64,000 nucleotides of DNA from Stromatinia cepivora (GCA_014898415.1 RCTD01000005.1:1364001-1428000); one strand, 5' to 3'. Shown: positions 1 through 11,975, counted from the stretch's first letter. A program made the numbers and translations. Notes: generated by a model from the letters alone, not told the origin.

Positions 1-329
1 TTTTATATATCAATAATTTCTTAATACAGAATCGGAATATTTTGATTGAGGGATCTTATAGAGAGTATCATCATCGAAAGCTGACTTCTTTCCCTGAATA
101 CTATTATATAGAAAAGTATTTCGGAAATAGTTATAGGAATTGTAAATAACATAATCATAGGATTCGTTATGTATATTCAGATCGTTTGTATACTGATCCT
201 ACCGGCCGATCTAATCTACCTCCTCCTCCTCGTATTTCTTCCAATCGGAGTTCTATTCTTTTTCTTTCAACAAAGAAGCCTTTCTTATTTGATTCTGGTT
301 TTACAAAGGAGTCTCTCATTGTTGATTGA
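1..329 (+). pseudogene. Decayed coding tail, probably from a mobile element, cut by the window edge
   Basis: One plus-strand frame reads through most of this stretch with a plausible protein composition (Tyr/Arg-rich, then a Pro-rich patch at about 205-230) and ends at a TGA at 327-329. It has at least one internal stop, at about 147. Base composition around 190-320 is clearly less AT-rich than the next kilobases. I cannot assign a family. It lies head-on to the minus-strand copia remnant that ends at about 479, so it may be the 3' end of a different element into which the copia element inserted, or a piece of a former gene. Seen: open frame and composition. Inferred: origin as coding DNA. 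Confidence 0.3.
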
Positions 330-479
330 TTTATATAATATCTAAGTATTTTTGTTTTTTGATTTAGAAAATGAAATTAAAATGAAAAGTTTTCTTTTTG
401 CAATTTTTGAAAATAAAATATAAAATATAAAAATGATTAATATTATATTCCTATATCAATTTTGGTTTATATAAAGGTC

Positions 480-1090
480 TAATCGATCTTCGTACGAATT
501 TCTCGTTTTACCCATCCCTTTATATATATTTCGAAAGTATTCGTATTAATAAACTTTTCTAAATTATTATTAGAATTAGCTTTTATCATTACATCAGCAA
601 TATTGTCGAATCCATTGATCCATTTCATTTCTGTCAATTCTATTCATTCATATGATTGCCGAAATGCTATGATATCGATTATCAATCTTTTCTTTTTTGT
701 TGTATTTAATTTAACAAAGCATTTGTATAACAAATATGAATCAATATATATAACGATTAGGATATCAAGAATATCGAATTATGAGATAACAATTTATAAA
801 ATAGATTATATTACAAGACCGATATTTACTCCTATTACCATTCTATATATCTCGGATACTAGTACATTATATATAACTCTTTTACTTTTCGTACTATTAT
901 AATAAATAATATTATCTCTTATCTCGAAAATATTTTCATCTGATATATTTTTATTCACAAGTAAAATAACAAATCCTATTTGATTATTCAAATCCTTATT
1001 ATTAGCAAAAGATCTATTAACAAAAACAAATAGCTTTATATAATCTTTTTCAAAGAGAATAAAGTGAAGATCTTGATTAAGGTTTTTCAT
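480..1090 (-). pseudogene. Copia pol remnant: RNase H domain and C-terminal tail
   Basis: The stretch 1,090-806 stays open for about 94 codons and shows the Ty1/copia RNase H pattern: an acidic-strand motif in which the first catalytic Asp is now Asn (FVNRSFANN), then QIGFVI, then the STKSKRV block, then SEIYRM, matching the usual SELYxM. After a stop the frame resumes at about 610 with the pol tail and ends in TAG at 479-481. The Asp-to-Asn change is what a C-to-T transition would cause. The domain is non-functional. Confidence 0.7.
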
Positions 1091-4000
1091 TTATTAATCT
1101 AATCTTTTATTAAGCAATTTGATATTATCGTTTGATGGATCTTGATATTGTACAATGATTGATAAATTGTATAATATTTTTAATTGACAAATTGTAGCAA
1201 TATATATTCCTTTAGTTCTTTATTCCTAATATTGTTTTGAATTGTTAATCTTTCCGATCTTCTTTCCTTAGTCTTTTTGTATAAATATAAGATCGTTTTC
1301 TATATATTGTATTATATATCCATTGAATATTAATGAGATATCATTTGTAAGATATTCTTTTGGTTTAACTTTGATATTTGTATTAATTAATTCTTTGTTT
1401 TCTAGTTTTAGGAATTACTTATCTATAAAAATAAAGATATCATTTGTTTGTATTTTTATAATTCCGAATTGTACATTCTTTGAATCCGAGATTAGCAAGT
1501 AGGGATCATATAATGATATGATTATATTCAATCTCTTTTGATAATATTTCTAATAAATTGTTTACTAATATATTCCTATTTCTGCAATACCGTATAATAA
1601 CTTTTTGATTATTATAATTGTACCCTTTGTGTATTTACTTTGAAGTTCTTTTGGTAAATTTGCTAATACAATACAATTCAAAAATGTTTTTGATTATATA
1701 TATACCTATATAACATCTTATATTATAAGTTTGTATTTATTAGCTCTAATATTAAAGTTAGAGTTATAATGATTCTTTGGCTTGATCTTTGGATTGTAAA
1801 TGCTTATATCAATATTATTTCTTTTCCAGAATCATTATATATTTGAATAATTAAATATAATTTTTTGTATAGGGAATTTGTTATACATCCCTTAACTTCA
1901 TTTATAAAATATGAATTAAACAATTTCCTGGTATATACAAAGGGGTTGTATTTGATAAATTCGAAAATATCTTTTATAATTAAACTATCGATCTCTTATA
2001 TTTGTAAAGTTTCAAATAATTGTTTTTCAATTATAATGATCCCTTTCGTATAAAGATCAATTACAAGATCCAATGCTTTTTGTTTCTTCTTCGTGATGAA
2101 TATTTCTGATAGATCTTGATTGTTTCGAATTGCAACAATTAATTGATTATATTCATCATTTGTTTTTTGTATATTCTGTAGAAATGATATTCTAGGGATT
2201 TCGATTTATATCAATATACAAAATACAGGATTAATTATTCTTTTTTTTTTGATACTAAATCATATACATCTTCTTTTAGATTTGCTTATTTCTTGATTTT
2301 GATTTGAAGAAATAGAAAAGGTTACTAAAGATAATGGGTTCTCCAGAAGTGATGGATTTTCTAGGTTTGGAAAGATTACTGGAAGTGAATTTTCTATTGG
2401 GAATAGTTTTTCGTATATATCCTTGTAAAATGGTTTGATAATTGTTGTACGAAATTCTGTAGGATTATAAGGGAGATCGATTATACAGTTTTGATTTATA
2501 ATTGTAATCAATCTATAGGGTTCTGTTTATCCTTTCTTTTCTCTTTATATTTGTATTAATAAATTCAAAAGTAATTTTAGTGTCTCATACATATCTAGGC
2601 CATTTTTAATATCAAATGAATCTTGTATTATACACTTTATTTGAATTTCTTGAATCTTTTTTATTATCTATTGATATATCTGTATTCGTTTTACAATTGA
2701 TTGGGAAGATAGGTTATACAAGGTTATTCAGGGATATACTTTATATACGAGAAGAATTGGAACGAAGCCGTTTGATCCTACAGTATCATTCACTACTTTG
2801 ATTGTCATTTGTAAAATAGTTTCTTTTTCGAAATTCTTGCCTTTTAATTCTTCCTTGAATATTTTGTATGATTATTGTATAAATATATAAAATCTCTCGA
2901 CTTTATTAATTATATTATAAACTTTTATAGAGATTTCGCAAATGTCGATTTGAAAAGCTTTCGTCTTTTATTGAAATTCGGTTGATATAAAATTCGTACC
3001 TGTATTATATGATATATGATCTAGTAGGCCAAGGTATATATCGATCTAGTATTTCCGAATTGTATTTTAAATTGTTTTTGTACTTATATCTCATACAAAT
3101 ACAACAGCATTATATACAATAACTTTATCGATAATATAAAGAACAGGTTTTCCTTCAATATAGAATATATCTAGAATAATTGAATAATTGAATTCGATAT
3201 CATCTTTTATTATGAATTTGAAACGTCCTGGGGATTTTGTATAAAGCTGATAATGTTTATACATTTTATTGAGTTTCTCGATTATCTAAGAATCAATATT
3301 TGTATACCCTGTATGATTGAGTATATTGATAAATTTTCGTACAAAGGGATACCCGAATTTTCGATATATTTATCGAAGTTCAGTTTCTATCAAATGATAA
3401 TATATCATTATCTCTTCCATTTGATCGAAAAATATAAAAGAGTATCCCTATTTTTGTATAATAGAAATAATCTTATCACTTTACCTTAATACATTTGATA
3501 TATTATCGAATATAATATATAAACGATTTATATCCTATATATATATAAGAAATAGAATATTCATTGATACAATGAAAAATATAATGATTCCAATTGATAT
3601 TTAGATAATAATATCTTCTTACGATTATACAATTCCTTTTCCGAATTTGATATTATACTTAGTATCTTTCATATATAAAATACCTTTCTTTCTTTTTAAT
3701 ATCTGTATCTAAAATTCCCTTGTTATTGATACTCCTAATATATCTATATCTGGAATGATACCTTGAAATGTATTTGCTGAATATTGATCTTGAAATTGAA
3801 AAACTTCATTTGGATTATCGCTCTTTTCATACTTTTTATATAATTGATTGAATTGATCATTTTGTAGGTATATATATATCAATGATTATCTCCCTAATAA
3901 TTCTGCAATATATACTCTATTAACAGAACCTATTTCAATGAAATATATCTCGAATTGAATCATTTGATTATTTGAAAATTCAATTTGAAGATATTCGAAA

Positions 4001-5858
4001 ATATCATCTTCTTCTAATATTTCATCCTTTTTATATTGCGATTCAGATGCATCTTTATATTTCAAAAGATATTATTTGAATATTTCTTCATTCATTTCTT
4101 ATTCTACTATATATTGATTGAATTTCGTCTTCTATTCCTTTTTTATATAATTTATCAATCAATATCCTGGTTGTTTGTATACAAAGCATTTCTGAATTGA
4201 TATATATAATGGTATTTGAAAGTATTGAGGTCTTTTTGATGAATTTACTAATGAATATAAACGAAAGAGGATAAATCTGCCTTTTGATCGAGTTCTATAT
4301 TGTCCTCGATTTCTATATAAGCCTTGATTACCATATATACAATCTATTCAATATATTTCTATACTTAATAAATTATTAATTATCGAATCTGTGATATAAA
4401 TATTCATTGATTATATTCTTTCAATTTGATCAATAGCATTTCGAAGATCAATACAAAGGCCTTCGTATATCATAATGAAATATAACAAAACAAAATTGCA
4501 TTCAAAAATATCACAATAAATATTTATAATCTGATCTTTTAATATCAATTCTGATTAATATAAATCTACCAATCCATATTATAATATACAAAGCATATCG
4601 AAGAGCTTTTCCAATTATTCCGAAAATGATTTATTAGAATACTTTTGTATGATTTATAGAAATATTGTATTATATTATTCGATAAGATATTTCTAGTATC
4701 TTTTTTTTATTTCAAAATGCGTTTTCGTAAATATAATCATTTCTTCGAATTTCAATTTTCTATTGTTAATTTTATCAAAATAGAATGATAATATAGAGCT
4801 TTAAAACATTATCGAAAATACTGTTTTGTATTCATTTGGATGAATTCCGATTTTGTTGTAAAGTTTATAGAATATCTGTAATTTCTTATTCAGAAAATCA
4901 TACTCCCTACTATTATATTTGAATTCATTGTTATTATATACTTTCATAAAATTTGGGAAAAGGTTTTGTCTGTATATTATATAAAGTATATTCTGCTTTA
5001 TTATATAATCTAGCATTATAGGATCAAAAAGGAATTGACTTTGATTTCATTGTTATTATTCATTTTATTATATTTGCTCAAAAAACTCTAATATAAATGA
5101 AACTTGAATTTTGATCGATTTCTTCAATATAATAATTTCGTATATATCTATATATTCTTCTTTCAATCGATTTACTTCTTCTTAAACTTCTTTTATACAT
5201 TCATTTGATTTATCTTTCGAAATAAATTCAGTAAATACTTTTGTATAACTATTACTCCTTCTTATTTATCGGATTTGAAAGCTATACAGAATGAATTGAA
5301 TTCATACGAATTTGAGAACTTCGTAATATACAATTTTGAATATAATATCCATCCAGTTTTTATATCACTCTTGAAATTCTTTCTATAGCTTTTGCCCTTT
5401 ATATCTTCTGAATTATAAATTAACAAATCATATAATTATATCAATATTCACTTGGGATTCAATAAATTCTGAGTTTGGATTCAATTGTTTCCCTCAAAAT
5501 TCAATATCTACTTCATACAGAAGTAATTCAGGGATTAGAAAAACCATATTGAATATTATAATTCGATATTATATTATATCGAATAAATTTATTATATAGC
5601 ATATACAAAAGTATAATAGATACAAATAGAATCGATATAAAATCAAATTATCCTGAAGAAATCAATTATAATTAGAGATCCCTTCTTAATATATATTTCG
5701 AAGAAAATAATATAAAGAATATAATATTCTAATTCTTCCATATAGATCATATGTAAATTTAATCTAGTACAATCTTATTCATCTTTTCGAAAGATATCTC
5801 TTCTTATTAGATTTGATCTTACCATTCTATAATTGAATCTTATCAATCACTAATCAAT

Positions 5859-6043
5859 ATTGAACAGACTTCGTAAAAGAGTATATACATAAAACATATA
5901 TAAAATAAAGATAATTCTATTATTCTATCTAACCCCTTTGTATAACGAAATTCTGCTAATCTATATAGACGCTGCCATCCCACTTACGATGTGGGGGAAA
6001 CACGTGATGGTGTCACGTGTTTCGTCAGTCATGTGTTCCAACA
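5859..6043 (-). repeat. Probable 5' LTR of the minus-strand copia element
   Basis: Read on the minus strand, the segment begins TGTTGGAACACATG at 6,043 and ends CTGTTCA near 5,859, the TG...CA outline of an LTR of about 185 bp. A possible primer-binding stretch (ATTGATTAGTGATTGATAAG) follows within three bases. The inner part (about 5,970-6,040) is unusually GC-rich for this block and holds a perfect 10-bp inverted repeat (AAACACGTGA, 5-bp loop, TCACGTGTTT at 5,998-6,022). No second copy was found to confirm it, so the limits are provisional. Confidence 0.5.
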
Positions 6044-7749
6044 TTAAATAATCCAAATTGATTCTTCATTTTGATCTATATAATTATAATATTTGTTTAA
6101 ATTGAAAATATTCTAATATCAATAGTTTATAGAAAAGTATTAATAACGATTTTATTTTATATCTTAATAATCTTATATACAAAAGCTTTGATATAAATTA
6201 TAATCCAATCCCTATATTATTTAACAAAATCGATTTTACTAAATAAAATTTATATTAGAATAGATCGATATTCTTATAGTATTACAAATTTAATAATAAT
6301 TATTATAAATATAAACTTCCTTTTAAATATATTGATAATCGTTTTGAATAAAAGAATTTTTACTACCTTAATTAAAAATAAATAGTTTTATAAGATATAT
6401 TTGATCAATTAATAATTCGATTTATTTATAAATATTATAAAAGGTTTTATGATTCTATATATATTCTTATTATCAATATCGATATTTTAATTGGAAAAAA
6501 ACAAATTTAAAGAAGATTTCTTAAAAGATAATTAAAAATAGAATAATAGATCTATTAAAAATGAATCCCAATATATTATTATCAGAATCTTTTATTTTTG
6601 TATTTTTATTTATATCTTCTTTGAATTAGATTATCATAAGATATTCTGAGAATTCCTTTTGATATTGAATTTGTTTTTTTTTGATTATATTTGATTTGAA
6701 AATCAATAATAGAAAATAAAATAAATAATTTGATTGAGAATTAATCGATCTGAATATAAATAAACTTATTTATTAGATTGAAATTTAAAATAAATATAAT
6801 TAATATGAAAACAAGCAAATCGTTTTCTAAATTGATTAAATCCCAGATTCCTTGAATTTGATATTTATTTTTCAAATATAAATACTATTTCGATTATTGA
6901 ATATAAATTATAAAAAGAAGATTATTTTAATCTTTTATTATATTAAATAAAAATAATTGAATTAATAAAAATATTGAATTATAGATAAAATAGAAATAAT
7001 ATTTTAAAAATGATCTCTTAAATATTTAGTAATCATTAAATAGAAAATTATATAAATTTAAAAATTATCAAATTCATAATTATCATAGAATAATATAATT
7101 ATAAAATACTTTTAAGAATCAAGAAAAAGATAATATATATAATTAATAAAGTAAAAGAATTGAATGATTTACCTTTGATTATATAAATCAAGAATTGTAT
7201 ATATAAAACAAATAAATAATTATTTAATCGATATATACCTTAATTAAATTAAATCTTTATTTATTAGTATATCAAGATCATTTTATTAATCGATAGATTA
7301 ATAAGGACTAGAAAATCCTTTATTCCGATTGAAAAGTATACGCTTTGATCCTTCGTAGGATACAGGGGATCACAGGGCTTTCCGTGACACAACTTTATAT
7401 ATTAAGGATATTACTTAAATTTATATATAAGCAATATTCAATTTAATACAATTATTCTATATCTAATCATTCAAGGAAATGGAATTCCTAAAAGGAATAT
7501 TATTACAAGTGATCAAATCATTATATAATATATTAAAGACTGGAAATCATTGATTCGGTATTTACCATAATCATTATCTTATTGTATTCTAAATAATCCA
7601 ATCAATTTATGATCTTTATCTAATATATATCAAATAGGAAAACGAAGTATTTGGATTAATAGGATTTCAAATAAATAATATAATCATTGTAATCAATAAA
7701 GCATTTGTAAATAGAGAATAAAAAGAATTTAAAAATACAAAGTTTCTTG
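6044..7749. other. AT-rich repeat-derived DNA with no recognisable gene
   Basis: Almost uninterrupted A/T-dominated sequence with stops in every frame. The only less AT-rich islet is at about 7,335-7,390 (around GATCCTTCGTAGGATAC and CCGTGACACAAC). It could be an LTR edge of the plus-strand element that follows, but I saw no partner copy. Nothing else in this stretch can be supported. Confidence 0.5.
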
Positions 7750-8700
7750 TAAAGGATCGAAAAACCTTATCATCCGAAAACCCCTTCAAATTCAATAGAA
7801 CTATTATTATTCAAATAAATGATGGCTTTATTTATATCAATCAGGAAAGATAATATACAAATTTATAATTCATCAAAATATAATCAATTGATATTTATGG
7901 TACAAAAGGTAAAATTCGAAAAAGTGTAATTCCAAAGAATCAATATATTGTTTAATATACAAAAGGAGTTTATATTTCGATAATATATTAATCAAAAGTA
8001 TTATTCGCTTTTTCTTTTATTATCCAGATTATCAATCCTAAGAAGAAAGATGTGAAATTGATGAATAAAACAATCTAATGGTAAATGGATAATTCAATTA
8101 AAGGATTGAAATTTGTATCATTTGATTTCGATTCGTTGAAACTAGTAGTATTTATAGATGTATCATTTGCTAATAATCAAGATCTATCTTTGTAAATCGG
8201 ATATATTATTGTATTAATGGATAAAAACAATAAAGCGAATCTAATTTATTGATTATCTGTTAAATGCAAAAGAATCATTAGGAGTATACTAATATCGGAA
8301 CTTTATAATATAATCTTAGAATTCGATATTAATGCAATACTCAAAAGCATTATCGAAGGTATATTACTAAAGCAAAAAGTATTATTAGTTATATATATAA
8401 ATTCGAAATCATTTTATAATTGCTTTATAAAATTAAATTCGATTCGAAAAAAAAGATTGATAATTGATCTAATAGTTTTACAATAATCATATAAACAAAA
8501 GGAGATAATGGAAATCAAATAGATTAATAAAGAATCTAATCCTGTTAATGTAATGACAAAGGTAAAACTATATTAGATTCTTAGAGATCTTATAGAAAAC
8601 AATACAATCAAGGTCAAAATTATAAAATGGCTAAAGAGATTAGAGTGTAATGGAGAGAAAATGATATAAATATAAGAATCGAAGAACGAATACAAAACAA
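7750..8700 (+). mobile_element. Truncated Ty1/copia pol remnant (RT end, RNase H, pol tail), plus strand
   Basis: Read on the plus strand with its stops ignored, this holds the end of a copia reverse transcriptase (about 7,790-8,040), an RNase H domain (about 8,140-8,490: FIDVSFANNQDL, then IGYIIVL, then SVKCKRI, then SELYNI) and a tail with NVMTK at about 8,560. It resembles the minus-strand copia remnant but differs enough to be a different copy or family. Gag, protease and integrase are missing upstream, so the copy is truncated as well as mutated. Several frame stops are TAA/TAG at positions where Gln or Trp codons would be expected, as RIP produces. Confidence 0.7.
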
Positions 8701-9293
8701 AAGCCATTATGGATATATATCCAATTCGTCAGATATATGATCATTTCATATATAGATTGATTCGAATAAAGGAACAAAAACGAAAATTAGAATTGGAAAG
8801 AATATCTATTTACTGGGTATGTATATTCCTGAAGTATACAATACTTCGACTTTAAGAGAAGTTGCTAGTATCGGAATATGATCATATATATAATAAGGAT
8901 GGTAAGGATCATGTGCTCACTAATGATCACACTAGTGCTTCGGCATACACTATTATATAGTTATTCACCTTCTATAGATTCTAGCTCTTCAGGCAAATCA
9001 AAATGTATCAATAAAGAGTTCTATACGTTCGTTGATAAGCTTCACTTCCCCGTGTACAGTTGTCTCGACAATGAATATATATACAAAGGTTTTTTGAATA
9101 ATATTAAAGAGTTTTCAAAAAAATGAAAAAGCTGAACTTTATAAAATGAAGATATAAGTATTATAATTTCATTATTGAAGGAATTATCATGGATTTAGTT
9201 GTTGTATAAAATTCTTCATTGGAGTTTCAACTCGGTCAATTATTGTATTATTGTAAAATTAAGAATAAAGGAATTGAAAGAATTGAAAGGGTT
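8701..9293. other. Repeat-block DNA with a less AT-rich islet
   Basis: Between the copia tail and the minisatellite. About 8,870-9,080 has noticeably more G and C than its surroundings (for example around GGATCATGTGCTCAC and CTTCCCCGTGTACAG). It could be an LTR or the edge of another element. A short plus-strand open frame (8,878-9,126) covers it, but its start is not ATG and I do not recognise its product. No gene is called. Confidence 0.4.
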
Positions 9294-9608
9294 TCGATGG
9301 ATTTATGATGGTTTTACGAAAAGGCATACAATATAATATCGATAAATCTATAATAGTTTTACGAAAAGGTACACAATACAATATCGATGGATTTATAATG
9401 GTTTTACGAAAAGGTATACAATATAATATCGATGAATCTACAATGGTTTTACGAAAAGGTATATAATATAATATCGATGGATCTACAATGGTTTTACGAA
9501 AAGACATACAATACAATATCGATGGATTTACAATGGTTTTACGAAAAGGCATACAATACAATATCGATAGATCTAAAATGGTTTTACGAAAAGGCATATA
9601 ATACAATA
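9294..9608. repeat. 45-bp minisatellite, seven head-to-tail copies
   Basis: Seven copies of a 45-bp unit (core TGGTTTTACGAAAAGG, then ATACAATAYAATATCGAT) run without gaps from 9,294 to 9,608. Copies differ at a few sites, mostly C/T and G/A. Because 45 is a multiple of three, the array is a 15-residue protein repeat (core MDLQWFYEK) in one plus frame, and another frame is open across the array on the minus strand. The plus frame runs on past the array to about 9,803. It may be a decayed coding minisatellite; no ATG-led gene around it can be supported. Confidence 0.85.
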
Positions 9609-9705
9609 TCGAATGATATTAGTTTGATTGGAAATTTCAACTTAAATAATTTCACTTCAACATTAAAAGCTTTCGAGGACGAAAACTTCGGAAGGGAAGG
9701 CTCTA

Positions 9706-9895
9706 TTACAAACCTCAACTACGAAACTAGGACTAGCCGAAAGCGGACCGAATTGTATACTAGTTTGAAGAGTTTTCACCTATATAGAGGGAGAATTCTT
9801 TAATACAATTAGAAAAAATAATGAAAAGTTTTGATTCTAAACCCAAACCTATTGTTATTCGAATATTAACCGATTCTTTGCTGTGATTCTCATAA
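9706..9895 (+). repeat. Inverted repeat, left arm
   Basis: The reverse complement of this stretch matches 10,831-11,020 along about 190 bp. Both arms contain a frame reading YENH..KS.NIRITI.LGLES, followed by an identical ENSSN tail and then the GTAGTTGAGGTT sequence. Differences are mainly C/T and G/A, the right arm being more AT-rich, as expected if one ancestral copy was duplicated in opposite orientation and then RIP-mutated. The parent element is not identified. Confidence 0.75.
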
Positions 9896-10830
9896 TATAC
9901 TTTTGATTCAATGAGTAGGGGATATTGATGCCTCCCTTTTTGGATCGACGTTTTTGTCGATTTCGATGATTCTATAGATTCAGTAAATAATAAGAGGGGG
10001 ATTTTCAACTTACTTTTTTTTTTGAAACCTGAAATATAAAATCTATTATATCTATCAATATCGATTCAAATTTATATCAAAATAATATCTCCAATATAAA
10101 TATTATTTCGTCTTCAATTAATATATTAACTTTCCGATATAGATTCGATTATTTGTAATCAATTTTCACCAATGGTCCTTCAAAATTATATAAAGATTAA
10201 CTTTACCCTTTCTTTTAAAAGAAATCTAACATTCCATCAAAAAGAAAAAACTTCAAGTATTCCATTAGGATTCTATTTTGAAAATAGAAATACAATTATT
10301 ATTATATATGAATTTGTTTATTATACTTCTCAAAAATAATACTAAAGATTTTATCATAATCTCAATTTCAATATCTTCAATTTTAATATCTTCAATTTTT
10401 CCAATAACTTTTATATTTAAAATTCTTCAATTTTTTGATAAAATCCTAAAGATTCTTTATATACTTTTCGTTTTTTTGTCCTTTTGTTTAAATGATTTAT
10501 ATAATTTAAAGATTCGTTTTCGAATTTCATAAAATAGGGTAGAGTTCGGTTTATATATTATATTTATATCTTTTGAATAAATCTTTTCAATTCCTTTTTC
10601 TTGTTTTCTTAATTCAGAGGTTTTTTATCATATTTTTGATAAATTTTCGATAATATTCCAAAAGGTTTTCGAAGGCTTGTTTCGAAGCTAAATTCGTATA
10701 TATTTTGAAAATAAATTTCGAAGATTTTCAATAATATTCCGAAGAATTTTCGAAGGCTTCTTTAAATCAAAAAAATGAAATTATTCCCAAAATTAACCAA
10801 TGAGTTGTTTTTAAAAATGAATAAAAAGAA
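9896..10830. other. AT-rich spacer between the inverted repeat arms
   Basis: No gene. Near its right end, 10,640-10,765 holds a two-copy direct repeat with a step of about 81 bp (TTTTCRATAATATTCC, then AATTTTCGAAGGCTT or GGTTTTCGAAGGCTT). A short plus-strand open frame (10,278-10,532) is Ile/Leu/Phe-rich because of the base composition and is not supported as a gene. Confidence 0.5.
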
Positions 10831-11020
10831 TTATGAGAATCATAATAAAAAATCAATTAATATTCGAATAACAATAAATTTGGGTTTAGAATCAAGATTT
10901 TTTATTACTCTCTTTCATTGTATTGAAGAATTCTCTTTCTATATAAATGAAAACTCTTCAAACTAGCATATAATTCGGCCCGTTTTCAGCTAATCCTCGT
11001 TTCGTAGTTGAGGTTCGTAA
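10831..11020 (-). repeat. Inverted repeat, right arm
   Basis: This is the partner of 9,706-9,895. It encodes on the plus strand the same short peptide that the left arm encodes on the minus strand (about 44 residues, roughly two thirds identical by eye). The spacer between the arms is about 930 bp and is AT-rich. Confidence 0.75.
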
Positions 11021-11026
11021 CATCTT

Positions 11027-11975
11027 ATTCGTTAATTTGAATAGGGGTTTATCATTTGAATTATCTTGATTAGTATTATAAAAGTTCTTTATTTTGAATA
11101 ATTCTGATATTCGATTAATTTAGGTTTCTTTAATCGAATATTTATCAATTCGATGATTTCGTATATACTAGTGAATTCTTAGAGTTCGAATTCGTATTCG
11201 TATATTGATTGATTAGGTTGATTAGGTTGATTAGGTCAATTTGGTTGATTTAATTGATCAAATTGACCAAATCGACCAATTTGATCTAATTGGCCTAATT
11301 GATTACATTGATTATATTATTCTTATTATTTGGAATGAGTATATCCTATATATATATGAATATATATATATATAGACCTTTATATTGTGAAGTGGTTAAT
11401 GAGAGTTATTTATTATTCAATAACAACAATACTTTATATATTATTATTTTTTTTATTCATTAATTTGAATAAAAATTCATTATTCCAATTATCTTGATTA
11501 ATATCATAAAATTCTTTATTCGAATAATTCTAATATTCAATTAATTCAAGTTTTTTTATTCGAATATTTATAAATTCAATGATTTCATATATACTAATGA
11601 ATTCATAGAATTCGAATTTGTATTTGTATATTGAATAATTAGATTGTTTGGGTTATTTAGATCGATTTGATCAATTTGATCGATTTGATCGATTTAATTG
11701 ATCAAATTAATCAAAATGATCTAATTGATCTTGTTTATTATATTGATTTTATTATTCAAAATGAATATGATATATATATATATATATATAGATCGATTAG
11801 ATTTATTTGATCAATTCTTTGATCAATTTGATTTAATCGGTCCAATTGATTGTATTGATCATATTATTCTTTTTATTCGGAATGAGTATATTCTATATAT
11901 ATATATATATAGGCCTTTATATTATGAAATGATTAATGAGAGTTATTTATTATTCAATAATAACAATATTTATTA
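11027..11975. repeat. Tandem duplication of a 428-bp unit, second copy internally expanded
   Basis: Copy 1 (11,027-11,454) and copy 2 (11,455 to about 11,975) both start ATTCRTTAATTTGAAT and both end with GAGAGTTATTTATTATTCAATAA followed by related sequence. Each contains a run of TTGATY steps (for example GATTAGGTTGATTAGG in copy 1 and GATCGATTTGATCAATT in copy 2) and a TATATA tract. Copy 2 is about 90 bp longer because the TTGAT-rich and TATA portion is repeated inside it. Differences are mainly transitions toward A/T. The function and parent element are unknown. Confidence 0.75.

Larger units (their letters stand above)
479..6043 (-). mobile_element. Degenerate Ty1/copia-type LTR retrotransposon (RIP-like decay)
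   Basis: Read on the minus strand, this is a full-order but broken copia element. A gag-like stretch lies at 5,016-4,801. The integrase-to-RT linker lies at 2,511-2,260, with the typical Pro-Thr-Glu-Phe-Arg context. An RNase H core lies at 1,090-806 (FxNxSFANNKDL, then NxTKSKR). The pol C-terminus lies at about 610-479 (DNIADVMIK, the decayed form of the usual NPADAMTK). The frame is broken by many TAA/TGA stops and the DNA is extremely AT-rich, as expected for C-to-T RIP in ascomycete repeats. The 5' LTR is at the high-coordinate end. I could not find a matching 3' LTR below 479. The element is not expected to be active. Family assignment is firm; exact limits are approximate. Confidence 0.75.

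Noticed and set aside
603..3489. Several plus- and minus-strand open frames of 60-100 codons in the AT-rich block
   Set aside because: Composition is dominated by Ile/Tyr/Asn/Leu as expected from AT-rich DNA, and they overlap the decayed copia element in the wrong strand or frame.
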